NCBI GenBank assembly: GCA_016875435.1
Contig: VGRE01000004.1
Location: 1 to 43,592, forward strand
Source of the DNA: Deltaproteobacteria bacterium
Lineage (GTDB): Bacteria; Myxococcota_A; UBA796; SXON01
Length of the DNA: 43,592 nucleotides
Reading direction: 5' to 3'
Within the stretch, counting starts at the first letter, position 1. Each line of letters opens with the position of its first letter. A program made the position numbers and the translations under genes. The notes under the pieces are model-generated. The model saw only the letters and a list, made by a program, of their open reading frames with translations, was not told where the DNA came from and searched no databases. This document shows positions 1-9,121 of the stretch, one piece after another.

Positions 1-226
1 CGCCATCCTTCGGCCGCTTCCGCACGCTGCGGTTGGCCCCGGCAAACATCGCACAGTTGAGCACCGCGTCGTCGTCCTGGTCTTTCAGCGAGAAGTACCA
101 GTGACCGCTCGCGGCCACCTTGAAGCCGCCGATCTCGCCCTCCACCCACACGTCGTCGAACTCGCCGCTCAGCACGTCGTTGATCTCGCCCACCAGCCCG
201 GCAACGGTGTATTTCTCAGCTTCCAC
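1..226 (-). CDS. xseA: Exodeoxyribonuclease VII large subunit, N-terminal part (runs off window)
   Basis: About 75 codons are present, reading leftward off the window edge. The reverse-strand translation starts at a GTG (224-226) and gives the OB-fold nucleic-acid-binding domain of exonuclease VII: YTVAGLVGEIN near residue 5, VWVEGEI near 27, and HWYFSLKD followed by an L-N-C-A-M-F segment. In the family this N-terminal domain binds single-stranded DNA and the catalytic domain lies further downstream, outside the window. ExoVII degrades single-stranded DNA to oligonucleotides together with XseB in the cytoplasm. An alternative GTG three codons upstream (233-235) is possible; no strong Shine-Dalgarno sequence is visible at either. 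The gene is divergent from the methyltransferase at 339. Confidence 0.85.
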   Translation of the reverse strand, partial: MEAEKYTVAGLVGEINDVLSGEFDDVWVEGEIGGFKVAASGHWYFSLKDQDDDAVLNCAMFAGANRSVRKRPKDG

Positions 227-338
227 GGGGCCCACCCAGCACCACCACGCTGTAACCGACGGCGGGGACCGTCCCGGGGAGCGGTCGCCAACACGGGCAA
301 GTGTGGTGTAAAGCAACCGGCGGCATAGGCGCGGCCCC

Positions 339-956
339 ATGCACCCCGCTGCCACCCCCGCCTTCTGGCACGAGCGCTGGACCAGCAACCAGATCGGCTT
401 CCACCAGGCCACTACGAATGAACTATTGTCGCGACACTGGCATCTGGACCGGGGTCGCGTGATCGTCCCCCTCTGCGGCGCCTCGCGCGACCTCGCGTGG
501 CTGGCGGCGCGGGGGCACTCGGTGGTGGGCGTGGAGTTTTCCGAGCTGGCCTGCGCGAGGTTCTTCGAGGAGCACGAGCTCTTGCCCGAGCGCGAGGGCA
601 ACCGCTGGCGGGCGGGCGCCGTCACCCTGGTGCAGGGCGACTTCTTCGCCTTTTCCGAGCCCGGCGCCTTCGACGCGGTGTACGACCGTGCCGCGCTCAT
701 CGCGCTGCCGCCGGGCGTGCGTCCCCGCTACGTGGACCACCTGCGACACCTGCTTCGCGCCCCGCGGGGGCTGTTGATCGGCTTCGAGTACGACCAGCAG
801 AAGCGCGACGGCCCGCCCTTCGCGGTCATGGCGAGCGAGGTGCGCGCGCTGTGGCCGGAGGCGGTGGAGGTGGAGCGCAGGCCGGTGGACGAGGAGCGCT
901 GGCGGGCGCTTGGTGGCGCTTCTGAAGTGGCGTGGCGCATCACCGCCGCCGCGTGA
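339..956 (+). CDS. tpm: Thiopurine S-methyltransferase family protein
   Basis: The 205-residue product matches the TPMT family of class I SAM-dependent methyltransferases in length and order of motifs: an N-terminal FWHERW segment (residues 9-14) with GFHQ just after, motif I VPLCGASRDLAWLA with the acidic V-G-V-E-F strand end (about 43-70), and YDRAALIALPP (about 114-124), which is diagnostic. Bacterial members methylate aromatic thiols and can also methylate selenium or tellurium oxyanions; the substrate here is unknown. The ATG at 339 is preceded 7 bases upstream by TAGGCG, a weak -10-like hexamer, and no Shine-Dalgarno sequence is evident. The 3' end overlaps the convergent YfhO-type gene by 17 bases. 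Confidence 0.88.
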   Translation: MHPAATPAFWHERWTSNQIGFHQATTNELLSRHWHLDRGRVIVPLCGASRDLAWLAARGHSVVGVEFSELACARFFEEHELLPEREGNRWRAGAVTLVQGDFFAFSEPGAFDAVYDRAALIALPPGVRPRYVDHLRHLLRAPRGLLIGFEYDQQKRDGPPFAVMASEVRALWPEAVEVERRPVDEERWRALGGASEVAWRITAAA

Positions 957-3228
957 TCACCAGCCCCGCCGTCACCACCAGCGACAGCCCGAGGAGCCCG
1001 TAGAACCACGCGGGACGGTAGCTGAACACCACGGTGTGCTCCCCCGGCGGCAACTGCACCCCGCGGAACACGAGATCCACGCGTTCCACCGGCACCTCGG
1101 TGCCGTCGAGGGTGGCCGTCCAGCCGGGGAACCACAGGTCGGCGAGCACCAGCGTGCCCGCGCCGCTCGTCGCGATCTGCACGCGGGTGTCGGCGTAGTC
1201 CACGATCGTGGCCGTCCCGCCGGGCTCGCAGGCGGGGTCGCCGGCCTCCACGATGGCGGTGGTCTCGGGGTCGGCGGCGAGCAGCGCGGCGAAGGCCTCG
1301 TCGCCGTCTGTTTTGACATCGCGACAGGGAACCACGCGGGCGCGGGGGAGCGCGTCGCGGTCCTCGTACACGTTGTAGTGGCCCCGCACCACCGGGAGCA
1401 GGCCGGGGATCTCGTGGATGGTCGCGATCCAGCGCACCGCCATCCGGCGGGCCACGTCGTGATGCTCCAGGAATCGCGCGACTTTCTGCGGGCCCTTGTC
1501 GCCCACGTCGAGGCCGGCCGAGGCGAGCAGGGCCTCGTTGCGCACGATGAACAGGGGCGACGGGATGATCACGTCGCTGGTGCCGAGCGGGAGGCCGGTG
1601 CTGGCGGTGAGCAATTCGTCGTCGAGCGCGATGGGGACACGACGGTCGAGCACGGTGGTGCGGTAGCCACCCGGCTCGGTCATCCGCTCGGACAGCCAGC
1701 GGGGGACGGGCTCATCGTCGGCGACGGGGTGGTAGTCGCGACCGAAACCGAGCAGGTCGACGGCAACCAGCGCCGCGAGCAGCCGGGGACGGCGCAGCGC
1801 CGCCAGCGTGGCCAGCAGCAGGAGCACGGGCACGATCACCCGCGGCGAGCGCGGGTCCACGCTGCGATGGAGGTCGCCCATGATGCGGGCCACCTTCGCC
1901 GGGATCTCGGCGGCCACCTCGGGCTCGGGTTCGGGGAGGGCCGCGCGGAGCATGGCCCCCATCGACGGCGGCGGCGGCAAGTCGGCCTGCCGCCGGAAGT
2001 GCGCGTCGAGCCACGACGCGATCTCCCCGCCGCGGGTGCTCAGGCCGAGGCGAGCCACGCCAGTGCTGAGAGTGAACAGGGCGAGGAACACCAGCAGTCG
2101 CGACCGGCTCTGTTCCCGTCGCCACGCGAAACGCAAGGACTCGGTGCCGGCCGCGGCCAGCACCGCCACCGCGAGGGTGAGCCAGAGTCCAAAACGCGCC
2201 GGAAACCGGAAGTATCCGAAGCCGGGGAGCAGCCGCAGCAGCGACCACAGGGGGCCGCCGAGCATCAACAGCGCCGCGAGCGCCGCCAGCGCCGCCCAGC
2301 CCTTGCGACGGCGAGCGCCGAGCAGCGCCAGCACCGCCGCGGGCACCCCCACGTAGGTACAGGTCTCCCAGCTGTTGACGCCCTGTCCCCAGTAGCCGGC
2401 GCCCCGGTGGTAGTAGGTCTCGGCAATGTCGGCCGGGCGGTCGAAACCGAAGGCGTAGGGCAACACCAGGCCCACCAGCTCCTGCGGCGGCAAGGCGCCC
2501 ACCTGCGCGAAGGCCGCGCCCACGCCCCCGTCGCGCATCGAGAACTGGGCCAGTTGAAGGCTCGCCACCACCTGGGGCAGGGCCACCAGCGCGCCGAGCG
2601 CCGCGAAGGCGATCCAGCGCCGCCGCTCGCGCGGCGAGAGCACCCCCATCGCGTGGCCGGCGGCGAGCAGCCCGCCAAACGCGGCCGCTTGCGGGTGCCC
2701 GGCGAGGCCCATGGCGCCGATGCCGATCGCGGTGAGCCACCCCTGTCGCGACAGCGTAGCGCCGAGCACCCAGGGCAACCACGCCGCCGCGTTCTGCATC
2801 CCGAGGTAGAGACTGTGCGACACCATGAAGCCGGAAAAGCCGTAGATGATCCCCGCCAGTACCGGGCCCACCCCTCGCATCCCGAGCTTCTGGCAAAGCC
2901 ACCACGCGCCCATCGCCGCGAGCACGTGGTGGCCGAGCACCGCCCAGTCGAGCGCCAGGCCGTCGGGCAGGATCACGAACAACAGCATCGTGGGCAGGTA
3001 GAGAAAGCCGCCCTGTCCCTCGGCGAGGAGCGGGAAGCCGTTGGCGGCGCCGCTGGCCCAGAGCGGGAACTCGCCGGCCAGGTACTTCGCCGCCGCCCAG
3101 GCCCGCCAGGGCAGGTGGTGGTGCCGGAAGTCGTGGTACGCGAAGTGGCCCAGGCCGACCGACGCGCTCGGCGCGAGCAGCACCGCCAGCGCGACGTAGA
3201 GCGCCAGCACCGGGAGCCAGCGTTTCAC
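940..3228 (-). CDS. YfhO-family polytopic membrane protein
   Basis: The 762-residue product is highly hydrophobic with many predicted membrane segments. After a first TM helix (residues about 3-20) comes the family signature: F-A-Y-H-D-F-R-H-H-H-L-P, then G-E-F-P-L-W and G-F-P-L-L-A-E-G-Q-G-G. Such loops are typical of YfhO / GT-C-like proteins, which are thought to transfer sugars or modify envelope polymers using lipid-linked donors. A soluble C-terminal beta-rich region (about 560-735) ends in a last TM helix and an R-R-R tail. The start chosen is GTG at 3228, overlapping the stop of the upstream sulfatase-fold gene as GTGA, so it is the last gene of a three-gene operon. A longer frame extends into the upstream gene but is only its shadow. 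Substrate unknown; an envelope-modifying role is inferred. Confidence 0.8.
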   Translation of the reverse strand: MKRWLPVLALYVALAVLLAPSASVGLGHFAYHDFRHHHLPWRAWAAAKYLAGEFPLWASGAANGFPLLAEGQGGFLYLPTMLLFVILPDGLALDWAVLGHHVLAAMGAWWLCQKLGMRGVGPVLAGIIYGFSGFMVSHSLYLGMQNAAAWLPWVLGATLSRQGWLTAIGIGAMGLAGHPQAAAFGGLLAAGHAMGVLSPRERRRWIAFAALGALVALPQVVASLQLAQFSMRDGGVGAAFAQVGALPPQELVGLVLPYAFGFDRPADIAETYYHRGAGYWGQGVNSWETCTYVGVPAAVLALLGARRRKGWAALAALAALLMLGGPLWSLLRLLPGFGYFRFPARFGLWLTLAVAVLAAAGTESLRFAWRREQSRSRLLVFLALFTLSTGVARLGLSTRGGEIASWLDAHFRRQADLPPPPSMGAMLRAALPEPEPEVAAEIPAKVARIMGDLHRSVDPRSPRVIVPVLLLLATLAALRRPRLLAALVAVDLLGFGRDYHPVADDEPVPRWLSERMTEPGGYRTTVLDRRVPIALDDELLTASTGLPLGTSDVIIPSPLFIVRNEALLASAGLDVGDKGPQKVARFLEHHDVARRMAVRWIATIHEIPGLLPVVRGHYNVYEDRDALPRARVVPCRDVKTDGDEAFAALLAADPETTAIVEAGDPACEPGGTATIVDYADTRVQIATSGAGTLVLADLWFPGWTATLDGTEVPVERVDLVFRGVQLPPGEHTVVFSYRPAWFYGLLGLSLVVTAGLVITRRR

Positions 3229-5120
3229 GGGGCCTTCGCGGCCTCGGGCTCCACGTAGCCGAGGGCCTCCAGGAGGCTGCGCTGCTCGTCGCTCTGGGGC
3301 GCGGCGCGATCGACGTGCCCCTTGAGCATCTGCACGCTCAGCCGCCCGTTTTCCACGGCGGCTGGCTCCTCGTCGGCGAGGTTGTGCAGCTCGGCCGGGT
3401 CGGTGGCGAGGTCGTAGAGTTCTTCCGTCCCGAGGCCCTGGATGTACTTCACGCCGCTCGGCGACCGCACGCCGTAGAGCCAGCTCTGGGTGGAGCGACC
3501 CATCAACAACATGGGATCGGGGGGGATCTCTCGGCCGGTGAGACGGTAGGTCAGGGGCACCGAGCGCGTCTGCTGCAACAGCGGCAAGCCGGCGTGGTCG
3601 AGCAGGCTGTTGGCCACGTCGGCCACCGTCACCTGTTGCGACGCGCGGGTGCCCGCCCACGCCATCGGCGGCGAGGCCCAGGCCAGCATCGGCACGCGCA
3701 GCACCTCGTCGTAGAGCCCGTGGTGGGTGAACATGATGTCGTGCTCGCCGAGCGACTCGCCGTGGTCGGCGAGCACGATCACCAGCGCGTTGTCGAGGCG
3801 CCCCAGCGCACGCAGGCCATCGAGGTAGGCGCCGAGCTGCTGGTCGGCCCGTTCCACCTCGGCGCCGTACTGCTGGCGCAGGCCCTCGATCTCGGCCGCG
3901 TCGTAGTCGTAGCCGGGCTCCTGCTTGAGGATGGCGGCGTGGTCGAGCGGGCCCTCGTAGGGGGAGTGGGGCTCGAACACGTGGGTCCACAAGAACACCG
4001 GCTCGGTGGCAGGTACCGTCGCGGTCCATCGCAAGGCGCGCTCGTAGGTACGGGGGCCCTCTCGCTCCAGCAGGAACGGGAAATCCGCAGGGTTGCCGAA
4101 GCGCATGAGCAGGCGGAGCGCCGCGTAGCCGGCCCGGAACTCCGACAGGCCGCGGAAGGCCGGCAGGAAGTCGTCGTCGTACACCTCGAAGCCCTGGTCG
4201 AGCCCGGTGGCGGAGTCGACCGCGAAGGCCGACACGAAGGCGCCCGCGCGCCAGCCGAGGAACTGGAGCTGCTCGGCCACGGTGAGCGCGTTGCGCGGCA
4301 GGGACATGCCGTTCTGCTCGAGTCCATGCTCGGCGGGGTGCAGCCCGGTGAGCATCGACGCGTGGGCGGGCGCGGTTTCCGGGAGCGGGGTGATGGCGTT
4401 GTCGAAGGCCGCGCCCTCGGCGGCGAGGCGATCCATCACCGGCGTGGCGAAGCGGCCCCCGTAGGTGCCCAGGTGGTCGCGACGCAGGGTGTCGATGGTG
4501 ACCAGCACGAGGTTCGGCGCGCCCGGCGGCGCCGGGTCGATCTGCGGCGGCGACGGCTGCACCATCGAGGCCGAGGCGGCCGCGAGCACCGAGACAACGA
4601 AAGCAGGCAGGCGGAAACCCACCCGGGGGACCATGCCGATCATCTCGCGACGATACCAATACCCAGCGTTGTACCAGCCGAAGGCGAAGAGCGAGAGCAC
4701 CAGCGCGAGCATGCCGAAGGCGCCCTTGAGATCGCCCCGGTGAAACAGCTCCACGCCCATCGGGAAGAAAAAGAACGCCGCGAACCCGGCCACGCCGAGG
4801 GCGAAGCCCGCGCGGTAGCGCGCCCAGCGGCGTGACTGTCGCGCCAGCAGCGGACCCAGGAGGCCGCCCGCCACGCCAAAGGCAAAGGCCACGGCGGCGT
4901 CGGCCAGCACCGCGCCCACCGCCAGCTCGGCGCGCTCCCAGGGCGAGAGGACGAGCTTCACCCGGAGCGCGAGCGCCACCCCCTCCACCGCGCCGATCAC
5001 CGCCCCGGCGGCGGCCACGTGACCGGCGATGCGCAGCCACGCGCGACCGTCGGGCACCGGCGCGATGTCGTCGAAGCTCTCGTCGGGGCTGTCGGCGTAG
5101 GGGGGCTGGTCCTGGCTCAC
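3225..5120 (-). CDS. Membrane-anchored sulfatase-fold (alkaline phosphatase superfamily) protein A
   Basis: 631 residues. The N-terminal third (about 30-205) holds several membrane helices. The sulfatase-fold domain then begins at NLVLVTIDTLRRDHLG, with the metal-binding Asp in TIDT. At the nucleophile position it has E-T-A-P-A-H-A-S-M-L-T-G rather than C/S-x-P-x-R, so the Cys or Ser that is converted to formylglycine in true sulfatases is replaced by Thr. Later metal sites are present: LADHGESLGEHD and FTHHGLYDE. Proteins of this type with Thr act as phospho- or phosphoethanolamine-type transferases or hydrolases in some families, so sulfatase activity should not be assumed. The GTG start overlaps the stop of gene B (GTGA), and its own stop overlaps the YfhO-type gene. 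It is middle gene of the operon. Confidence 0.82.
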   Translation of the reverse strand: MSQDQPPYADSPDESFDDIAPVPDGRAWLRIAGHVAAAGAVIGAVEGVALALRVKLVLSPWERAELAVGAVLADAAVAFAFGVAGGLLGPLLARQSRRWARYRAGFALGVAGFAAFFFFPMGVELFHRGDLKGAFGMLALVLSLFAFGWYNAGYWYRREMIGMVPRVGFRLPAFVVSVLAAASASMVQPSPPQIDPAPPGAPNLVLVTIDTLRRDHLGTYGGRFATPVMDRLAAEGAAFDNAITPLPETAPAHASMLTGLHPAEHGLEQNGMSLPRNALTVAEQLQFLGWRAGAFVSAFAVDSATGLDQGFEVYDDDFLPAFRGLSEFRAGYAALRLLMRFGNPADFPFLLEREGPRTYERALRWTATVPATEPVFLWTHVFEPHSPYEGPLDHAAILKQEPGYDYDAAEIEGLRQQYGAEVERADQQLGAYLDGLRALGRLDNALVIVLADHGESLGEHDIMFTHHGLYDEVLRVPMLAWASPPMAWAGTRASQQVTVADVANSLLDHAGLPLLQQTRSVPLTYRLTGREIPPDPMLLMGRSTQSWLYGVRSPSGVKYIQGLGTEELYDLATDPAELHNLADEEPAAVENGRLSVQMLKGHVDRAAPQSDEQRSLLEALGYVEPEAAKAP

Positions 5121-6826
5121 CCGCCCTCCACGTAGCCGAGCGCCTCCAGCGCCTGCCGCGTGGCGTCGTCCATCTCGGGGCCGACGGTGGCGGCCTTGTC
5201 GCGCAGCAACAAGCGGAGAAGCTCCTCGCGCGCTTTCGACGCCTCGCCCGGCGCGAGGTTCCGCATTTCGCCGGGGTCCGTCGCGAGCTCGTAATACTCC
5301 ACCGCGCCCGACTCCTTGGCGATCAGCTTGGTGCCCGCGCCGCGCAGGGCGTGGTCGACGGGCGGGTTGGCCACGAAGCGGCCCGCGGTCGTGGATGCCA
5401 CCACGGGCGTGTCGCGACAGGCCTCCCCGCGAAGCTCCGGCACTCGCGACAGCCCGTCACGCGCGTGCCCGTCGTCGATGCCCACGAGGTCGAGGATGGT
5501 GGGCGCGAGGTCGACGCCCGACACCTGGCAGTCCTGGACCAGGCCGGCGACAACGGCGGCCGGGTAGCGCACCACCAGGGGCACGCGCAGCGAGGGGTCG
5601 TAGAGATCGTCGCCGTGATCGAAGAGGTAGCCGTGCTCGTCGAGGCTCTCGCCATGGTCGGCGGTGACGACGACGATGGTGTTGTCGAGCCGGTCGCCCA
5701 GCGCATCGAGCAGGGCGCCCATGGCACCGTCGACGTAGGCCACCTCGTCGTCGTAGGCGTCCTTGAGGTAGTCGACGCTGGTGATCGCGCGGTGCCGGGC
5801 TGGCCAGTAGGCCGGGAGGGGGAGGATCGCGCCGCTGGTGGGCGGATCCGCCGCCGCCGCCCCGGGACGAACCGGCGCCTCGTAGGGCCCGTGCGCGTCG
5901 TAGAAGTGGACGAAGGCGAAGAAAGTCTCCTCGCGATGGGCACGCAACCAGCGGGCGGCGCGGTCGATCACCCGGTGGGCGGGGCGCTCCCGGAGCGCGT
6001 GTTCCTTCACGAAAAACTGGTTGTAAAGCTTCACGATCGACAACGACTCGGCGCCGGGCCAGGCGCCGAAGTCATCGTCCCAGGCGTCCATGCCCTGGGC
6101 CCAGCCATACTTGCTGTGCAGGGGAAAGCCGGCCACGAAGCCGCCGGTGAGGTAGCCCCGCTCGCCAAGGGCCCGCCACACCAGCGCCTCGCGCTCGCCG
6201 AGGTCGGTGCCGTTGCTCACGATGCCGCTCTTGTAGGGGGCAAGGCCGGTGAACATCGCGAGATGCGAGGGCTCGGTGATCGGGGCGGCGGCGATGGCCT
6301 GGGAGAAGCTCGTCCCCTCGCGGGCAAGTCGCGACCACACCGGCTTGTCGCCCACCGCGTCGGCTCGCGTGGTGTCGAGGCTCACCACCAGCACGCTCGG
6401 CAAGTCACTCGGGGTGCCACGGGTAGGGGTGGAGCGCGCCACCGCCGCGATCGTCGCGAGCGCTGCCAGCACGAGAAGTCGCCTCACGGTGAGCAGTCGC
6501 GACAGGAACCATCCCCCGGCGGCGCCGAGTACGAAAGTACCGATCATCCCGCCCCACACGCGCGGGTCGCGGACAAACTCGTTGAGCACCAGCTCGTAGC
6601 GGTAGTTGATCGACACCAGGAGCCCGGACAGGCCGGCCGCCACCACCGGGCAGCGCCGCGAGAGCGCAAGCGGGACCGTCACCGCGCACGCGCAGAGCGC
6701 GCTCAAGAGCGCCCACTGGCCCACCTGCGCAAGATCAAAGGCACGAAGCGGGCTTGCACGGAGCGCCACCTCGGCGAGCCCGGCGGCCACGCCCAGCGCC
6801 GTCGCGAAGCTGAGTGTCGGTCGCAC
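5117..6826 (-). CDS. Membrane-anchored sulfatase-fold protein B
   Basis: 569 residues and paralogous to protein A. Four or five N-terminal membrane helices (about 1-135) precede the domain start LPSVLVVSLDTTRADAVG. The nucleophile region reads I-T-E-P-S-H-L-A-M-F-T-G, again Thr where formylglycine-forming sulfatases have Cys or Ser. Metal-site motifs VTADHGESLDEHG and DHGDDLYD are intact, and both proteins end in a conserved QALEALGYVE or LLEALGYVE motif. As first gene of the operon it starts at GTG 6826, only 24 bases from the divergent lipoprotein start at 6851. No strong Shine-Dalgarno sequence is visible. The conserved ends and adjacent order suggest that A and B arose by tandem duplication. 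Likely acts at the outer face of the inner membrane on an envelope substrate (inference). Confidence 0.82.
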   Translation of the reverse strand: MRPTLSFATALGVAAGLAEVALRASPLRAFDLAQVGQWALLSALCACAVTVPLALSRRCPVVAAGLSGLLVSINYRYELVLNEFVRDPRVWGGMIGTFVLGAAGGWFLSRLLTVRRLLVLAALATIAAVARSTPTRGTPSDLPSVLVVSLDTTRADAVGDKPVWSRLAREGTSFSQAIAAAPITEPSHLAMFTGLAPYKSGIVSNGTDLGEREALVWRALGERGYLTGGFVAGFPLHSKYGWAQGMDAWDDDFGAWPGAESLSIVKLYNQFFVKEHALRERPAHRVIDRAARWLRAHREETFFAFVHFYDAHGPYEAPVRPGAAAADPPTSGAILPLPAYWPARHRAITSVDYLKDAYDDEVAYVDGAMGALLDALGDRLDNTIVVVTADHGESLDEHGYLFDHGDDLYDPSLRVPLVVRYPAAVVAGLVQDCQVSGVDLAPTILDLVGIDDGHARDGLSRVPELRGEACRDTPVVASTTAGRFVANPPVDHALRGAGTKLIAKESGAVEYYELATDPGEMRNLAPGEASKAREELLRLLLRDKAATVGPEMDDATRQALEALGYVEGG

Positions 6827-6850
6827 CGCCGGCTGCTATCCTGTCTCGCC
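6827..6850 (+). promoter_or_regulatory. Overlapping divergent promoter region
   Basis: Only 24 bases separate two divergent GTG starts. Rightward there is an extended -10, TGC followed by TATCCT (6837-6842), 8 bases before GTG 6851. Leftward the complementary strand gives GGATAGC at nearly the same bases, before GTG 6826. If both are used, the two transcripts would start at or next to their start codons and the RNA polymerases would compete. Assignment is by motif only. Confidence 0.4.
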
Positions 6851-7516
6851 GTGCGCCTCGCCACCCGCCTGCTCCTGCTCTGCACCCCCGCCGCGGCCGT
6901 GGCCTGCACCGCGAGCAGCCCGGCCAACGCCGCGCCGAGCGTGTCGATCACCGAGCCCGAGAACGACGCGGAGTACCGCGCGGGCGAGCCCTTCAGCGTG
7001 GTGGTGGCCGCCTCCGACGACGGCGGCGTGGCCGGCCTCGATTTCGACTGGGCGCTGAGCCCCGACGCCGGCGTGGAGGGCCACACCTTCGTGTCGGACA
7101 CCGAGGCCGAGCTGTACGTCGACGCGGGGCTCCCCGAGGGCGAGTTCGACATCACCGTGCTGGCCACTGACTACGCCGGGGAAACCGACAGCGACGAAGT
7201 TCACGTGGTGGTGGAGGCCAACGACGCCCCCAACGTGAAGATCCAGCAGCCGGAAGATGGGGAAACCTACGAGCTCGGCAGTCCGATCATCGTGGAGGTG
7301 AAGGTGAAGGCGAAAGACGACGACATGAGCGCCATCACCATGGTGTGGGGCGGCATCGCCGAGGGGGTCGACGACGCGCCGAGCACGCCCCCCGACGACG
7401 GGATCATCATCTTCTACGTGGAAGACGTGCCCGAGGGGAAACAGGAGCTGATCGTCACCGGGCGCGACAGCGGCGGGGCCGCCGAGACGGAGACGGTGGA
7501 GTTCAGGGTGCGTTAG
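6851..7516 (+). CDS. Lipoprotein with two tandem Ig-like domains
   Basis: 221 residues. A signal peptide (RLATRLLLLCTPAAAVAC) ends in a lipobox-like A-V-A-C, giving a lipidated Cys19. The mature part holds two similar beta-sandwich repeats, starting at APSVSITEPENDAEY (about 27) and APNVKIQQPEDGETYELGSP (about 126). The pattern of a Pro-Asp/Glu-rich strand followed by a D-D-x turn is common in Ig-like/cadherin-like repeats of secreted proteins. No catalytic motif is seen. GTG 6851 is chosen because it precedes the signal peptide and lies 8 bases after TATCCT; the frame is open much further upstream but that part is antisense to the sulfatase-fold genes. The next gene, prfC, follows after 12 bases. 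Specific role unknown. Confidence 0.75.
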   Translation: MRLATRLLLLCTPAAAVACTASSPANAAPSVSITEPENDAEYRAGEPFSVVVAASDDGGVAGLDFDWALSPDAGVEGHTFVSDTEAELYVDAGLPEGEFDITVLATDYAGETDSDEVHVVVEANDAPNVKIQQPEDGETYELGSPIIVEVKVKAKDDDMSAITMVWGGIAEGVDDAPSTPPDDGIIIFYVEDVPEGKQELIVTGRDSGGAAETETVEFRVR

Positions 7517-7528
7517 CGACGGCGCGCC

Positions 7529-9106
7529 ATGGACGCCGCCGAACTCGACACGCTCCACCGCGAGGCCGCGCGTCGCCGCACCTTCGCCATCATCTCCCAC
7601 CCCGACGCGGGCAAGACCACGCTCACCGAGAAGCTGTTGCTCTACGGCGGCGCCATCCACATCGCCGGCGCGGTCAAGTCGCGCAAGGCATCGCGACACG
7701 CGGTGTCGGACTGGATGAAGATGGAGCAGGAGCGCGGCATCTCGATCACGTCGAGCGTCTTGCAGTTCGACCACCGCGGCAAGCGGCTGAACTTGCTCGA
7801 CACGCCCGGCCACGCCGACTTCTCCGAGGACACCTACCGGGTTCTCGCGGCGGTGGACTGCGCGGTGATGCTCATCGACAACGCCAAGGGTGTCGAGGAT
7901 CGAACCCGCAAGTTGTTCGACGTGTGTCGCCTTCGCGGCATCCCGGTGCTCACCTTCGTCAACAAGTGCGACCGCGAGGGCATCGACCCGCTCACGCTGC
8001 TCGACGACGTGGGCAAGGCCCTCGGCATCGAGTGCGCGCCGGTGAACTGGCCGGTGGGCTCCGGTCGCGACTTCGTCGGCGTCTACGACCGCGCCTCGCG
8101 ACAGGTGATGCGCTTCGGCGAGGGCAAGGGCACCGAGCTGGTGGAGTTCGAGCGCATCGACCCGGGCGAGGTCGACGAGGGCCTCCGCGCCAAGCTGCAC
8201 GACGACGTCGAGCTGCTCGACGTGGCGGGCGAGGGCTACGACCCCGAGCGTTTCCTCGCCGGCAGACAGACTCCGGTGTTCTTCGGCTCGGCGCTCACCA
8301 ACTTCGGCGTGGAGCCCTTCCTCGACGCGATGGTCGACATGGCGCCCGGCCCGCGCATGCGCCCCTGCACCGGGCTCCCGCGCCCGCCGGACGACCCGCG
8401 CTTCTCCGGCTTCGTGTTCAAGATCCAGGCCAACATGAATCCCCGCCACCGCGACCGCGTGGCCTTCCTCCGGGTACAAAGCGGCAAGTTCGAGCGGGGC
8501 ATGGAGGTGAGCATCCACCGCAGCGGCGAGACGATCAAGCTCGCCAAGCCCCACACCTTCCTCGGCAGCGAGCGCGAGCTGCTCGACGAGGCCTGGCCGG
8601 GCGACGTGATCGGCCTCTTCGACCCCGGCGCCCTGCGCATCGGCGACTCGCTCTACGTGAAAGACCGGGTGGAGTACCAGGGCATTCCCCGCTTCGCCCC
8701 CGAGCACTTCGCGCGGGTGAAGCTGAAAGACCCGATGCGTCGTAAGCACTTGACGACTGGCTTGCAGCAACTCTCGCAGGAGGGCGCGATCCAGCTCTTT
8801 TTCCGCCCGGAGCTCGGCGAGCAGGACCCCTACCTCGGCGCCGTGGGACAGCTCCAGTTCGAGGTGCTGCTCCACCGCCTGGAGACCGAGTACGGCGTGA
8901 AGGCGGTGCTCGACTCGTCGCCCTTCCGCCTCGCTCGCTGGGCGCGGGGGGAGAAGGGCGTGACGTGGATGAAGGCTCGTCGCGACTACACCGTGGTGGA
9001 AGACCGCCACGGCAACCCGGTGGTGCTCAGCGAGAGCCCCTGGCCCTTGCAGTACGCCCAGCGGGAGAACCCGGGGCTGGAGTTGTTCGAGGTGGAGCCG
9101 GTTTGA
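7529..9106 (+). CDS. prfC: Peptide chain release factor 3
   Basis: 525 residues, the usual length for RF3 (about 529 in E. coli). The GTPase domain carries G1 SHPDAGKTT (about 23-31), G3 DTPGHADF and G4 NKCD. The early segment SRKASRHAVSDWMKMEQERGISITSS, shared with RF3 and distinct from EF-G, is followed by the beta-barrel domain 2 and the C-terminal domain containing QLSQEGAIQLF and VGQLQFEVL. RF3 is a cytoplasmic GTPase that recycles RF1 and RF2 from the ribosome after peptide release. The ATG start lies 12 bases after the lipoprotein gene, so the two may be cotranscribed. Nothing appears damaged. Confidence 0.96.
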   Translation: MDAAELDTLHREAARRRTFAIISHPDAGKTTLTEKLLLYGGAIHIAGAVKSRKASRHAVSDWMKMEQERGISITSSVLQFDHRGKRLNLLDTPGHADFSEDTYRVLAAVDCAVMLIDNAKGVEDRTRKLFDVCRLRGIPVLTFVNKCDREGIDPLTLLDDVGKALGIECAPVNWPVGSGRDFVGVYDRASRQVMRFGEGKGTELVEFERIDPGEVDEGLRAKLHDDVELLDVAGEGYDPERFLAGRQTPVFFGSALTNFGVEPFLDAMVDMAPGPRMRPCTGLPRPPDDPRFSGFVFKIQANMNPRHRDRVAFLRVQSGKFERGMEVSIHRSGETIKLAKPHTFLGSERELLDEAWPGDVIGLFDPGALRIGDSLYVKDRVEYQGIPRFAPEHFARVKLKDPMRRKHLTTGLQQLSQEGAIQLFFRPELGEQDPYLGAVGQLQFEVLLHRLETEYGVKAVLDSSPFRLARWARGEKGVTWMKARRDYTVVEDRHGNPVVLSESPWPLQYAQRENPGLELFEVEPV

Positions 9107-9108
9107 GG

Positions 9109-9121
9109 TAGGCTGCAGCCC
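9109..9121 (+). promoter_or_regulatory. Putative -10 element for a near-leaderless transcript
   Basis: TAGGCT at 9109-9114, straddling the end of prfC, is followed by 7 bases and the ATG at 9122. The same arrangement recurs at several unit heads in the window. No convincing -35 was assigned. Confidence 0.3.

Noticed and set aside
910-3258. Long rightward frame of over 780 codons opposite the YfhO-type gene
   Set aside because: Its protein is His/Arg/Gly-rich with no hydrophobic core or motif; it is the antisense shadow of a clear membrane protein in GC-rich DNA.
3225-6826. Calling the two sulfatase-fold proteins arylsulfatases
   Set aside because: The formylglycine-forming Cys or Ser is Thr in both, so sulfatase activity is not supported.
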